Source: Rhodoferax sp.
Lineage (GTDB): Bacteria; Pseudomonadota; Gammaproteobacteria; Burkholderiales; Burkholderiaceae_C
NCBI RefSeq assembly: GCF_011391645.1
Contig: NZ_JAABQC010000020.1
Location: forward strand, 1-34,601
Length of the DNA: 34,601 nucleotides
Direction: 5' to 3'
Made by a program: the position numbers and the translations under genes. Shown one piece after another: positions 8,414-17,409 of the stretch; positions within the stretch are counted from its first letter, which is position 1; every line of letters begins with the position of its first letter. The notes beneath the pieces are model-generated. The model saw nothing but the letters and a program-made list of their open reading frames with translations, ran no database searches and was not told the origin of the DNA.

Positions 8414-8471
8414 TTTCATAACATCCCCACAGGGTGTATGCTGATACTTTCAACTTGCTGGAGAGACGATC

Positions 8472-8915
8472 ATGTACGACAAAATACTTCTTGCAACTGA
8501 TGGCTCGACCTTGTCGAAGAAAGCCGTCAGCAGTGCCATTTCCCTGGCAGCCCTCACCGGCGCCAGCCTGGTGGCTCTGAAAGTGGTTCCCCGTTATCCC
8601 CAGAGTTATTTTGAAGGCGGCCTGGCTTTGCAGGCGGCAGAGGTCGGGCGCATTGAAAAACAATGGTCAGAAGAGGGCCAGGCCGTGGTGGACGAGGTCA
8701 AGGCAACAGCTGAGGCGCAAGGTGTCAAGACGCGCGCCCTGACTGTCAAGTCGGACATTGTGTCGGACGCCATCATTGCCACAGCGCGCAAGCACAAATG
8801 CGATCTCATCGTGATGGCGTCCCATGGTCGCAAGGGCGTCAAGCGTTTGCTGCTGGGCAGCGAGACCCAACAGGTTCTCACCCATTCGCATATTCCTGTG
8901 CTGGTGTTGCGATAG
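8472..8915 (+). CDS. Universal stress protein, UspA family
   Basis: A 147-residue single-domain cytoplasmic Usp protein. The N-terminal strand reads MYDKILLATDGS, with the ATP-contacting Asp of this fold. The C-terminal nucleotide motif reads ASHGRKGVKRLLLGS, which follows the ATP-binding G-2x-G-9x-G-S pattern except that the first Gly is Ala, as in many Usp proteins. It ends VLTHSHIPVLVLR, the usual last strand. GGAGAG lies seven bases before the ATG. It is divergent from ccoI and shares an FNR-like site with it, which suggests induction at low oxygen, as known for several Usp genes in Pseudomonas. The stress it answers cannot be read from sequence. Confidence 0.9.
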   Translation: MYDKILLATDGSTLSKKAVSSAISLAALTGASLVALKVVPRYPQSYFEGGLALQAAEVGRIEKQWSEEGQAVVDEVKATAEAQGVKTRALTVKSDIVSDAIIATARKHKCDLIVMASHGRKGVKRLLLGSETQQVLTHSHIPVLVLR

Positions 8916-8961
8916 ATAGGACGGACTCTTGCCGCCTTGGTTGCCCGGCGGCATGACCGCC

Positions 8962-10485
8962 TCAGCGGTATTGGGTGCGCAACAAATTCTTTTGCACCTT
9001 GCCCATGGCGTTGCGCGGCAAATCGGCCACCACATGGCATTGCTTGGGCACTTTGTAATTGGCCAGGCGCGCCTTGAGTGCGGCCAGAATCTGCCCCGCA
9101 TCCAGCTGCACCCCAGGCTTTGGCACCACCACTGCCACGCCCACCTCGCCAAAATCAGCATGCGGCACGCCCACCACCGCACTTTCGGAGACGCCGGGCA
9201 AATCGTTGATAAAACTCTCCAGTTCCGCCGGATAGACGTTGTAGCCGCCGCTGATGATGAGGTCCTTGCTGCGACCCACGATGGTCACGTAACCGGATGC
9301 ATCCAGCTGACCGACATCACCCGTCTTAAAAAATCCGTCGGACGTAAATTCTTCAGCTGTTTTCTCCGGCATACGCCAATATCCGGCGAACACATTGGGG
9401 CCCTTTACCTGGATGTCGCCGATCTCGCCGGCTGCCAGTTCTCTGCCCTGCCCGCTTATGACCCGCAAACTCACCCCCGGCAGCGGCGGGCCGACCGTGC
9501 CACCGCGGCGCTCGCCCTGCAAAGGATTTGAGGTGAGCATGATGGTCTCACTCATGCCGTAGCGTTCCAGAATGGCATGGCCGGTGCGTTCCTGCCAAGC
9601 CTTGAAGGTATCGAGCAACAGGGGTGCCGAGCCTGAAATGAACAGCCGCATGTGTCGCGTTGCACTATGGTTCAGGCCCGGTTCGGCCAGCAATCGCACA
9701 TACAAGGTCGGCACACCCATGAACACAGTGGCATGCGGCAGATGTTGCAAAACAAGCTTGGGATCGAATTTGGCCAGCCAGATCATCTTGCTGCCATTGA
9801 TGAGCGCGCCATGAATCGCCACAAACAAGCCGTGCACATGAAAAATGGGCAGCGCATGAATCAACACGTCGCCGCCTTGCTGCGCACTGCGCCAGCCCCA
9901 GAAATCCTTTAACACCAGCGCGTTGCTCAGCATGTTGCCATGCGTCAACATGGCGCCCTTGGAGCGCCCCGTGGTGCCGCTGGTGTAGATGATGACCGCC
10001 AGATCATCAGGCATTTTGGACACCACGGCATGCTGGTCCGAGGCTTGAGCTGCGCGTTCCAGCAGCGAGCCAGACCGGTCGTCGTTCAGGGTGAAGACCC
10101 AGCGCGTGCCGGCGCTGAACGCCAGCGTGGTGACCCAGCCGAAATTTTGCGCACTGCACACCACCACGGCAGGTTCGGCGTCGCCTAGAAAATAGTTAAT
10201 CTCGGCGCTTTGGTATGCGGAGTTAAGCGGCAAAAAAACAAAACCGGCGCGCAGCGTGGCCAGGTACAGCATCAGTGCCTCAACCGACTTTTCAACCTGC
10301 ACTGCAATGCGTGCGTCGTGCGGCAACCCCAGCGACTGCAAAAAATTGGCCAGCATGGCGGTACCGCGGTCAAGGTCGCGCCAGCTGTAACAGTCACCTG
10401 AGTCGGTTTCGACGGCGACTGCATCCAGGTCAACCGGGAACGCGGCGCGCAGGTGCGCATAAAGATTGGCAGAAACTTCGGACAC
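8962..10485 (-). CDS. matB: Malonyl-CoA synthetase (acyl-CoA ligase, MatB type)
   Basis: ANL-superfamily ligase that activates a carboxylic acid with ATP and CoA, most likely malonate to malonyl-CoA. The 507-residue product has the P-loop YTSGTTGRSKG at about 167-177, the RYGMSET motif at 308-314, TGDVG in the hinge region and the C-terminal catalytic Lys in RNAMGKVQKN. The stretch MRLFISGSAPLL and the overall wording resemble MatB more than long-chain ligases. The start is GTG, with AGAGGA about eight bases upstream. It lies 44 bases after a crotonase-family gene in the order lgt, crotonase, ligase. No malonyl-CoA decarboxylase of the MatA type and no malonate transporter are nearby, so the substrate remains an inference. 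Confidence 0.78.
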   Translation of the reverse strand: MSEVSANLYAHLRAAFPVDLDAVAVETDSGDCYSWRDLDRGTAMLANFLQSLGLPHDARIAVQVEKSVEALMLYLATLRAGFVFLPLNSAYQSAEINYFLGDAEPAVVVCSAQNFGWVTTLAFSAGTRWVFTLNDDRSGSLLERAAQASDQHAVVSKMPDDLAVIIYTSGTTGRSKGAMLTHGNMLSNALVLKDFWGWRSAQQGGDVLIHALPIFHVHGLFVAIHGALINGSKMIWLAKFDPKLVLQHLPHATVFMGVPTLYVRLLAEPGLNHSATRHMRLFISGSAPLLLDTFKAWQERTGHAILERYGMSETIMLTSNPLQGERRGGTVGPPLPGVSLRVISGQGRELAAGEIGDIQVKGPNVFAGYWRMPEKTAEEFTSDGFFKTGDVGQLDASGYVTIVGRSKDLIISGGYNVYPAELESFINDLPGVSESAVVGVPHADFGEVGVAVVVPKPGVQLDAGQILAALKARLANYKVPKQCHVVADLPRNAMGKVQKNLLRTQYR

Positions 10486-10529
10486 GGTGATTTCCTCTTT
10501 GGATTGCCTCGGGTGGCGCTGGTGACTTA

Positions 10530-11294
10530 TCAGAACCTCGGCGGTCTTTTTTCCAGAAAGGCACTGATGCCCTCGCGCTGCTCGGCGCTGTCAGCGTAGT
10601 CGTAGGCCGTGGCCAGCAAGCCTGGCAGTTGCCCATGATTGAGCGCCCGAAGGGTTTGCTTGTTCAGGCGCGCCGCTTGTGGCGCCAATTCAGAAATGCG
10701 ACGCACGGTGGCTTGTGCGACGGCGCTGACGTCGACATCGGCAACGACACGGCTCAAAAAACCGCGCTGGAGCATGTCTGGCGCACTGAACACTGCGGCT
10801 TCAAGCAACATCTGGCGGCTTGTTGCCAGACCTGCCTCGCGCGCGACCAGCGCGGCCTCGCGCGGTGCCATTGGAAACCCCAGCCTGGCAATGGGGGCAC
10901 CAAAACGGGCTGATTCTGCCGCCAGACGGATGTCGCAACAACTGGCGATCTCGACACCCGCGCCCATGCAGTTGCCCTCAATTTGCGCCACCAATGGCAC
11001 ATCGCAAGCCAGCATGGCGCTCAGGGCACCCCACACTTCCACCTCGTGAAACTCTCGCAAAGCGGCCTCATGAAACCGGAAGCTTGTGTATTCCGAGATA
11101 TCGCCACCCGCGCAAAAATGCGCGCCATCGCCCGCCACCAGCACACAGCGCACGTCGGTCATGCCCTGAATGCGTTCAAACGCAGACCGCAGATCCCGCC
11201 ACATGGCGCGCGACATGGCATTGAAACGCCTGGGGTAGCTGAGTGTGACGTGCGCGACGCCCTCGTCAAGTTCGAATTTGATTTTTGCCGGCAT
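10530..11294 (-). CDS. Enoyl-CoA hydratase/isomerase family protein (crotonase fold)
   Basis: A 254-residue crotonase-fold protein that should bind an acyl-CoA. The oxyanion-hole elements HFCAGGD (59-65) and GNCMGAGVE (107-115) are visible. Of the two catalytic Glu of enoyl-CoA hydratase, the first is kept (E115), but the position of the second (E164 in the rat enzyme, in FGQPEILLG) reads FGAPIARLG, so Ile135 replaces it. Simple hydration is therefore doubtful; an isomerase, decarboxylase or hydrolase role on an acyl-CoA is possible. It starts 16 bases after lgt and is followed by the malonyl-CoA synthetase, so a shared malonyl- or methylmalonyl-CoA related pathway is plausible but unproven. 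No clear ribosome binding site precedes its ATG. Confidence 0.82.
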   Translation of the reverse strand: MPAKIKFELDEGVAHVTLSYPRRFNAMSRAMWRDLRSAFERIQGMTDVRCVLVAGDGAHFCAGGDISEYTSFRFHEAALREFHEVEVWGALSAMLACDVPLVAQIEGNCMGAGVEIASCCDIRLAAESARFGAPIARLGFPMAPREAALVAREAGLATSRQMLLEAAVFSAPDMLQRGFLSRVVADVDVSAVAQATVRRISELAPQAARLNKQTLRALNHGQLPGLLATAYDYADSAEQREGISAFLEKRPPRF

Positions 11295-11310
11295 CTTGGG
11301 CCTGAAATTG

Positions 11311-12135
11311 TTATCTGATCTTTTGTGGCTGCGTGCCAGCCCACCACCACAAGCCCAAACCGCCCAAGATCATGGGCAGGCAAAGCCATTGCCCCATGCT
11401 CATCCCCAGCGACAACAAGCCAAGGTGGGCGTCTGGCTCGCGGAAAAATTCGGCAACAAATCTGAACAACCCATAGCCAAGCAGGAACATGGCGGACACT
11501 TGTCCTTGCGCGCGTTCTTTACGGGCATACAGCCATAGCAAGACAAACAGCAGCAAGCCCTCCAGCAAAATCTGATACAACTGCGACGGATGGCGCGGCA
11601 AATCACCCGCCCCCTTGAACACCATGCCCCATGGCAAATCCGGGCTGGCCACCCTGCCCCACAACTCCCCATTGATGAAGTTGCCCACGCGCCCGGCGGC
11701 CAGCCCGGTGGGAACACAGGGTGCCACAAAATCGGCCACTTGCAGCCAATGCCGGCCACGCGAATGCGCAAACCAGATCATGGCCAATATCACGCCCAGC
11801 ATGCCGCCATGGAAACTCATGCCGCCTTGCCACACCGCAAAGATCTCCAGCGGATGAGCGGCGTAATACAGCGGCTTGTAAAAAAGGCAATAACCCAGGC
11901 GGCCTCCCAGCACCACGCCAACCACCCCGAGAAAAAGAATGTCTTCAACATCCTGCTTGCGCCAGGCGTTGGTTCCTGTCGAGGAAACAAAGGGCTCATG
12001 GCGCAGCCGCAGCCGCCCCAGCCACACAAACAAGCCAAAGGCGGCCAGGTAGGTCAGGCCATACCAGTGAATGGCGAGCGGACCAAGTTGCAGGGCGACA
12101 GGATTAATTTCAGGATGAATCAGCATGGTTGGCAT
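11311..12135 (-). CDS. lgt: Prolipoprotein diacylglyceryl transferase Lgt
   Basis: Inner-membrane enzyme that transfers diacylglycerol from phosphatidylglycerol to the lipobox Cys of prolipoproteins, the first step of lipoprotein maturation. The 274-residue protein has about seven membrane spans. The family signature [13 protein letters not shown] (from residue 148, with R149), H109 in SFHGG and the Arg in FFREPD are all present. The start could be 12135 or the second ATG at 12126; neither has a strong ribosome binding site. It is divergent from ilvD with a gap of 117 bases, and is followed closely by the crotonase gene, probably in one transcript although the functions are unrelated. Confidence 0.97.
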   Translation of the reverse strand: MPTMLIHPEINPVALQLGPLAIHWYGLTYLAAFGLFVWLGRLRLRHEPFVSSTGTNAWRKQDVEDILFLGVVGVVLGGRLGYCLFYKPLYYAAHPLEIFAVWQGGMSFHGGMLGVILAMIWFAHSRGRHWLQVADFVAPCVPTGLAAGRVGNFINGELWGRVASPDLPWGMVFKGAGDLPRHPSQLYQILLEGLLLFVLLWLYARKERAQGQVSAMFLLGYGLFRFVAEFFREPDAHLGLLSLGMSMGQWLCLPMILGGLGLWWWAGTQPQKIR

Positions 12136-12252
12136 TGTCTCGCAAGCAAAAGCCGATTTTGACGGCCAACGGTCTTTAAAATAGCTTCAGGCGTTACGCA
12201 CTTGGACCCGGCGTTTACCCTGAAAACTGCAACCCAACCCCAATGAGTCAAT

Positions 12253-13950
12253 ATGGATATCAAACCCGTCGTCATGAATCCGCGCAGCAAAAACATCACC
12301 GAGGGCAAATCGCGCGCCCCCAATCGGTCCATGTATTACGCCATGGGCTACGAAGGTGATGACTTCACCAAACCCATGATTGGTGTCGCCAATGGCCACA
12401 GCACCATCACACCCTGTAACTCGGGCCTGCAAAAGCTGGCCGATGCTGCCATAGCAGCGATTGAAGAGGCTGGCGGAAATGCCCAGGTGTTTGGTACCCC
12501 CACCATATCGGACGGCATGTCAATGGGCACCGAGGGCATGAAATACAGCCTTGTCAGCCGCGAGGTGATTTCCGACTGTATCGAGACGTGTGTGCAGGGC
12601 CAGTGGATGGACGGCGTGCTGGTGATTGGCGGTTGCGACAAAAACATGCCTGGCGGCTTGATGGGCATGCTGCGCGCCAATGTCCCCGCCATTTATGTCT
12701 ATGGAGGCACTATTTTGCCCGGCCATTACAAGGGGCAGGATCTCAACATTGTGAGCGTGTTTGAAGCCGTGGGCGAAAACGCTGCCGGGCGCATGAGTGA
12801 TGAAGACTTGTTGGAGATCGAGCGCCGCGCCATTCCCGGCCCGGGATCCTGTGGTGGCATGTACACCGCCAACACCATGAGCTCGGCCTTCGAGGCGCTT
12901 GGCATCTCACTGGCCTACTCCAGTACCATGGCGAACCCGCATGACGAAAAAATGAACTCGGCCAAAGAATCAGCCAAGGTGCTGATTGAGGCCGTCAAGA
13001 AGGATATCAAGCCGCGCGACATCGTGACCCGCAAGTCGATCGAGAACGCCATTGCCGTGGTAATGGCCATCGGTGGCTCGACCAACGCCGTGTTGCACTT
13101 TCTGGCCATTGCCCACGCGGCAGGTGTGGAATGGACCATCGACGACTTTGAGCGCGTGCGCGCCAAAACCCCGGTGCTGTGCGACCTCAAACCCAGCGGC
13201 AAATACCTGGCGGTAGACTTGCACCGGGCCGGTGGCATCCCGCAAGTGATGAAGATGCTGCTTGGGGCCGGTTTGCTGCATGGCGATTGCCTCACCATCA
13301 CTGGGCAGACCATCGCCGAGGTCCTGAAGGACATTCCCGCCGCGCCGCGCGCTGATCAGGATGTGATTCGCCCGATGAACGATCCCATGTATGCCCAGGG
13401 CCACTTGGCCATTCTGAAAGGCAATCTGGCGCCAGAAGGCTGCGTGGCCAAGATCACCGGCCTGAAAAATCCGGTCATGACCGGCCCGGCGCGTGTCTTC
13501 GAAGACGAGCAGTCGGCCCTCAAAGCCATTCTGGCCAACAAAATTGTGGCCGGCGATGTGATGGTGTTGCGCTACCTTGGGCCCAAGGGAGGCCCAGGTA
13601 TGCCTGAGATGCTGGCGCCAACAGGCGCCCTGGTCGGCCAGGGCCTGGGTGAGTCCGTGGGCCTGATCACCGACGGCCGGTTTTCTGGCGGCACCTGGGG
13701 CATGGTGGTGGGCCATGTGGCTCCCGAAGCCGCGGTTGGCGGCCTCATTGCCCTGATTGAAGAAGGCGACGCGATCACCATCGACGCCCACCAGTTGCTG
13801 CTGCAGCTCAATGTGGGCGATGACGTTATTGCCAAGCGGCGTGCCGCCTGGACGGCTCCTGCGCCGCGCTACACGCGTGGTGTGCAAGCCAAGTTCGCCT
13901 TCAATGCATCCACCGCCAGCAAGGGCGCGGTGCTGGATGACTACGCCTGA
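12253..13950 (+). CDS. ilvD: Dihydroxy-acid dehydratase IlvD
   Basis: Iron-sulfur dehydratase that converts 2,3-dihydroxy-isovalerate and 2,3-dihydroxy-3-methylvalerate to the 2-keto acids for valine, leucine and isoleucine. The 565-residue product carries three cluster cysteines: C55 (TPCN), C128 (GGCDKNMPG) and C200 ([12 protein letters not shown]). Three Cys with these surroundings fit the [2Fe-2S] branch of the family, not the oxygen-labile [4Fe-4S] E. coli type. The C terminus has the [10 protein letters not shown] motif. It stands alone between two minus-strand genes. Its stop is one base from the end of the convergent small Trp-rich gene, leaving no room for a terminator. Confidence 0.97.
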   Translation: MDIKPVVMNPRSKNITEGKSRAPNRSMYYAMGYEGDDFTKPMIGVANGHSTITPCNSGLQKLADAAIAAIEEAGGNAQVFGTPTISDGMSMGTEGMKYSLVSREVISDCIETCVQGQWMDGVLVIGGCDKNMPGGLMGMLRANVPAIYVYGGTILPGHYKGQDLNIVSVFEAVGENAAGRMSDEDLLEIERRAIPGPGSCGGMYTANTMSSAFEALGISLAYSSTMANPHDEKMNSAKESAKVLIEAVKKDIKPRDIVTRKSIENAIAVVMAIGGSTNAVLHFLAIAHAAGVEWTIDDFERVRAKTPVLCDLKPSGKYLAVDLHRAGGIPQVMKMLLGAGLLHGDCLTITGQTIAEVLKDIPAAPRADQDVIRPMNDPMYAQGHLAILKGNLAPEGCVAKITGLKNPVMTGPARVFEDEQSALKAILANKIVAGDVMVLRYLGPKGGPGMPEMLAPTGALVGQGLGESVGLITDGRFSGGTWGMVVGHVAPEAAVGGLIALIEEGDAITIDAHQLLLQLNVGDDVIAKRRAAWTAPAPRYTRGVQAKFAFNASTASKGAVLDDYA

Positions 13951-13951
13951 G

Positions 13952-14197
13952 TCAGTCTTTCTTGTTTTTGTAATTGGTGTCCAGCGCGCTTTTGGTTCGG
14001 TCACGCCGGTCCCGCACACGCTTTTCCTCAATCTCCATGGCCTTGCGTTTGGTGAAGCCTGAGGCATCAGCCCAGGTCCACCAGACCACGGCCAAAGCAA
14101 ATGGCGTCAGCACCCACCACCAGGACCAAGCGGCAACAGGTCCGATGGCCAGGTACTTCAGCAACAGTAAAACAATACCCAAACCCAGCAAATACAT
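13952..14197 (-). CDS. Small Trp-rich membrane protein (TIGR04438-like)
   Basis: An 81-residue protein starting MYLLGLGIVLLLLKYLAIGP, followed by a Trp-rich hydrophobic stretch (AWSWWWVLTPFALAVVWWTW) and a highly charged Lys/Arg/Glu tail (about residues 48-81). Two membrane segments with a cytoplasmic basic tail are likely. I recognise the pattern as a small Trp-rich protein family of betaproteobacteria (TIGR04438 as I recall), of unknown function. The frame can begin at a GTG at 14203, but AAAGG five bases before the ATG at 14197 favours the shorter form. It is divergent from the cytochrome c gene, and its end nearly touches ilvD. Confidence 0.8.
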   Translation of the reverse strand: MYLLGLGIVLLLLKYLAIGPVAAWSWWWVLTPFALAVVWWTWADASGFTKRKAMEIEEKRVRDRRDRTKSALDTNYKNKKD

Positions 14198-14303
14198 AGT
14201 CACCTTTCATACCGAGAGATCGAAGCCGCTGCAACCTGCATGATTCATGCTAATTACAATGGTCCGGTTCAGACTCTAACCCATCTTTTCAAAGGACTCC
14301 AGC

Positions 14304-14606
14304 ATGAAGCGAACTCTTTTTGCCTTGCTTGCGACGGCCGTTGTAGCCTTACCCGCTTTGGCAGATCAGGCACTGGCACAAAAGAAAAACTGCATGGCTT
14401 GCCATGCGGTCGAAAAAAAGGTCGTCGGTCCCGCTTACAAGGATGTTGCCAAAAAATATGCCGGCCAGGATGTGACAGCCAAACTGGCTGCCAAGATCAA
14501 GCAGGGCGGCTCAGGTGTCTGGGGCGCCATTCCCATGCCGGCCAACCCCCAGGTCAGCGACGCAGAGGCCAAACAATTGGTGACCTGGATGTTGTCGCTC
14601 AAATAA
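14304..14606 (+). CDS. Periplasmic class I cytochrome c (c-551/c8 type)
   Basis: A 100-residue precursor of a small soluble electron carrier. Residues 1-20 form a signal peptide ending ALA before D21, so the mature protein has about 80 residues, the normal size for cytochrome c-551. The heme motif is C30-MA-CH34, and the axial Met is M78 in GAIPMPANPQVSDAEAK, which is typical of the c-551/c8 family. AAAGGA lies seven bases before the ATG, and a possible -10, TACAAT, is at 14255-14260. Such proteins carry electrons from the bc1 complex to terminal oxidases, so it could feed the cbb3 oxidase 10 kb away, but nothing in the sequence proves that partner. A strong terminator follows. Confidence 0.93.
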   Translation: MKRTLFALLATAVVALPALADQALAQKKNCMACHAVEKKVVGPAYKDVAKKYAGQDVTAKLAAKIKQGGSGVWGAIPMPANPQVSDAEAKQLVTWMLSLK

Positions 14607-14624
14607 GAGCCCCCGGCCACCAAA

Positions 14625-14650
14625 AAAAAGCCCGCAATTGCGGGCTTTTT
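14625..14650. terminator. Bidirectional terminator between cytochrome c and acsA
   Basis: The segment is a perfect palindrome: five A, then GCCCGC, loop AATT, GCGGGC and five T. A six-pair GC stem flanked by A and T runs on both sides serves the plus-strand cytochrome gene (ends 14606) and the minus-strand acsA gene (ends 14668). It is a textbook rho-independent terminator for both directions. Confidence 0.93.
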
Positions 14651-14667
14651 GACTGACTTGACTGGCC

Positions 14668-16665
14668 TCAGTAAGCTTGACCCAACTGGCCCAAGATAGC
14701 CGGATTTTCCAGCGTTGACGTGTCCTGGGTGATGTTCTCACCCTTGGCCAACGAACGCAGCAAACGGCGCATGATTTTGCCTGAACGGGTTTTTGGCAGG
14801 TTTTCACCAAAACGGATGTCCTTGGGCTTGGCAATCGGGCCAATTTCCTTGGCTACCCAGTCACGCAATTCCTTGGCGATGGCCTTGGCTTCGTCGCCAG
14901 TCGGCACACCACGTTTCAACACCACAAACGCGCAAATGGCCTCGCCCGTCATCTCATCAGGGCGGCCCACCACGGCGGCCTCAGCAACCAAGTCGGTCTT
15001 GGCCACCAGGGCAGATTCAATTTCCATGGTGCCCATGCGGTGGCCCGACACGTTCAACACGTCATCAATCCGGCCCGTGATGCGGAAATAGCCGCGGTCT
15101 TCACTGCGCACCGCGCCGTCGCCAGCGAGGTAATAGGTGCCACCCATTTCAGCCGGGAAATAGCTGCTCTTGAAACGTTCCGGGTCGCCCCAGATGGTGC
15201 GGATCATCGAGGGCCAGGGGCGCTTGACCACCAGCATGCCACCCGACCCGTTTGGCACGTCGTGACCGGCTTCATCCACGATGGCGGCCATGATGCCAGG
15301 CAGCGGCAAGGTGCAGCTACCGGGCACCAGCGGTGTTGCGCCTGGCAGCGGTGTGATCATGTGGCCGCCGGTTTCGGTCTGCCAGAAAGTGTCCACAATC
15401 GGGCATTTTTCATGGCCGATGTTCTTGTAGTACCACATCCAGGCTTCCGGGTTGATGGGTTCACCGACCGAGCCAAGAATGCGCAGGCTCGACAGATCTG
15501 AGCGGTCAGGGTGCAACTTCTCGTCACTTTCGGCCAGCTTGATCAGTGAGCGAATCGCCGTGGGCGCGGTGTAGAAAATGGTGCACTTGTGGCGCTCGAT
15601 CATCTGCCAGAAACGGCCGGCGTTCGGGTAGGTCGGAATGCCCTCGAAGATGATCTGGGTAGCGCCCGCGGCCAGGGGGCCGTAAGCCACGTAGGCGTGG
15701 CCGGTGATCCAGCCGATGTCGGCTGTGCACCAGAACACGTCGTCGGCCTTCAGGTCAAACGTCCAGTCCATGGTCAACTTGGACCACAGCAAGAAACCGC
15801 CTGTGGCGTGCTGAACACCCTTGGGTTTGCCGGTGGAGCCGGACGTAAACAAGATGAACAGGGGGTGCTCGGCACCCACCATGACCGGCGCGCATTCGGT
15901 GCTTTGGCCAGCCAGTGCATCGGTGAAAGTGACATCACGCCCAGCGACCATGTTGCAGGCAGCGGTGGTTCGCTCAAACACAAACACAGTCTTGATGGAC
16001 TCGCAGCCACCCAGGCCCAGGCCTTCATCCACGATCGATTTCAGGGGCAACTGCTTGCCACCGCGCATCTGGAAGTTGGCGGTGACCACGGCCACTGCGC
16101 CGGCGTCGATGATGCGCTCTTGCAGGGCCTTGGCAGAAAAGCCGCCAAACACCACGCTGTGAGTGGCGCCAATGCGGGCGCAAGCCTGCATGGCGATCAC
16201 GCCTTCCAGCGTCATGGGCATGTAGACGAGGACGCGGTCACCTTTCTGGATGCCCCTGGCCTTGAGCGCGTTGGCAAACTGGGAAACCTTGGCCAGCAAC
16301 TCTTTGTAAGTGGTCTTGGTAACGGCACCGTCGTCTGCCTCGAAAATCACCGCAACCTTGTTCTCGTTGGGCGTCCCCATGTGCTTGTCCAGGCAATTGG
16401 CCGAGGCGTTGAGTTCGCCGTCGTCAAACCACTTGTAGAAAGGCGCGTTGGACTCGTCAAGGGTTTTCGTGAATGGCTTGTTCCAGACCACGTTTTCGCG
16501 GGCCAGACGGGCCCAGAAACCCTCAAAATCATTGGCTGCCTCGGCGCACAGGGCGTTGTAGGCATCCATGCCCGAGATGCGGGCCGCCTTGACGGTGGCC
16601 TCGCTCGGCGGGAAAACACGGTTTTCAACCAAGGTGGATTCAACAGCAGTATTTGGTGTGGTCAC
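14668..16665 (-). CDS. acsA: Acetyl-CoA synthetase AcsA
   Basis: AMP-forming ligase that makes acetyl-CoA from acetate, ATP and CoA in the cytoplasm. The 665-residue product has the P-loop [10 protein letters not shown], the WQTETGG motif and the C-terminal [11 protein letters not shown] with K630, the Lys that is acetylated to switch the enzyme off in other bacteria. I chose a GTG start at 16665 because GAGGAG lies seven bases before it; the frame runs 18 codons further upstream, but that part does not resemble the family. A possible promoter is GTGACA (16710-16705), a 17-base spacer and TTTAAC (16687-16682). It is divergent from the YqhA-type gene. Substrate acetate is the default for this family; propionate is a less likely alternative. 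Confidence 0.95.
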   Translation of the reverse strand: MTTPNTAVESTLVENRVFPPSEATVKAARISGMDAYNALCAEAANDFEGFWARLARENVVWNKPFTKTLDESNAPFYKWFDDGELNASANCLDKHMGTPNENKVAVIFEADDGAVTKTTYKELLAKVSQFANALKARGIQKGDRVLVYMPMTLEGVIAMQACARIGATHSVVFGGFSAKALQERIIDAGAVAVVTANFQMRGGKQLPLKSIVDEGLGLGGCESIKTVFVFERTTAACNMVAGRDVTFTDALAGQSTECAPVMVGAEHPLFILFTSGSTGKPKGVQHATGGFLLWSKLTMDWTFDLKADDVFWCTADIGWITGHAYVAYGPLAAGATQIIFEGIPTYPNAGRFWQMIERHKCTIFYTAPTAIRSLIKLAESDEKLHPDRSDLSSLRILGSVGEPINPEAWMWYYKNIGHEKCPIVDTFWQTETGGHMITPLPGATPLVPGSCTLPLPGIMAAIVDEAGHDVPNGSGGMLVVKRPWPSMIRTIWGDPERFKSSYFPAEMGGTYYLAGDGAVRSEDRGYFRITGRIDDVLNVSGHRMGTMEIESALVAKTDLVAEAAVVGRPDEMTGEAICAFVVLKRGVPTGDEAKAIAKELRDWVAKEIGPIAKPKDIRFGENLPKTRSGKIMRRLLRSLAKGENITQDTSTLENPAILGQLGQAY

Positions 16666-16797
16666 GGATAGGTCTCCTCTAGTTAAACAAAGTTCTCCCG
16701 ATAATGTCACGGCTGGCACTTACAGGCCACTGACTGACACAAACTTGACAAGCCAACCCCATAGAATCGGGCCTCACCGACTCTACCCGAGGCTTCC

Positions 16798-17403
16798 ATG
16801 TCTGAACCCACGTCAACTCACAAACCGGTCTATATGCGTCCAATCCCCCGTTTTATCTTCGCCAGCCGCTGGCTGCAGCTGCCACTTTATGTCGGCCTGA
16901 TTGCAGCACAAGGCGTTTACGTATTTCACTTTTGGGTGGAACTGGTGCATCTGTTGGAGGCGGTCTTCGGCAACCAGAACGCGCTGCAGGCTCTGGTCGA
17001 CAGTATTGGCTACAAGTCGGACGTGACCGTCACGGCGCTGAACGAGACCATCATCATGTTGGTGGTGCTGGCGCTGATTGACGTGGTCATGATTTCCAAC
17101 CTGCTCATCATGGTGATTGTGGGGGGCTATGAAACCTTTGTCTCTCGCCTCGATCTTGAAGGTCACCCTGACCAGCCCGAGTGGCTCAGCCATGTGAACG
17201 CTTCAGTGTTAAAGGTAAAACTGGCAACGGCCATCATTGGCATCAGCTCAATTCACCTGCTCAAAACATTCATCAATGCCGCCAATTACAGTGACAAGGT
17301 GCTGATTGCCCAAACCGCGATTCACATCACCTTTTTGCTTTCGGCGATCGCCATCGCCTACACCGACCGGCTCATGTCGCACAAACCCGCCTCTGCCCAC
17401 TGA
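16798..17403 (+). CDS. YqhA/UPF0114 family inner-membrane protein
   Basis: A 201-residue integral membrane protein with four likely spans (about 32-55, 85-110, 140-158 and 168-190). The wording [16 protein letters not shown] near the N terminus and [20 protein letters not shown] in the second span match the UPF0114/YqhA family (TIGR00645). No function is established for the family that I can state. GAGG lies six bases before the ATG. It is divergent from acsA, and its stop is six bases from the end of the convergent dusA gene. Confidence 0.87.
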   Translation: MSEPTSTHKPVYMRPIPRFIFASRWLQLPLYVGLIAAQGVYVFHFWVELVHLLEAVFGNQNALQALVDSIGYKSDVTVTALNETIIMLVVLALIDVVMISNLLIMVIVGGYETFVSRLDLEGHPDQPEWLSHVNASVLKVKLATAIIGISSIHLLKTFINAANYSDKVLIAQTAIHITFLLSAIAIAYTDRLMSHKPASAH

Positions 17404-17409
17404 GTTCAA

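Noticed and set aside
8929-8953. GCCGCC...GGCGGC and ACCGC-CTCA-GCGGT inverted repeats between usp and the ligase gene
   Set aside because: No T-run on either strand and one arm runs towards the ligase coding end, so I could not support a terminator call.
12970-14100. 376-codon open frame on the minus strand
   Set aside because: Mostly antisense to ilvD, overlapping also the small Trp-rich gene; no family pattern.
15589-16671. 360-codon open frame on the plus strand
   Set aside because: Antisense to acsA, which is intact and well recognised.
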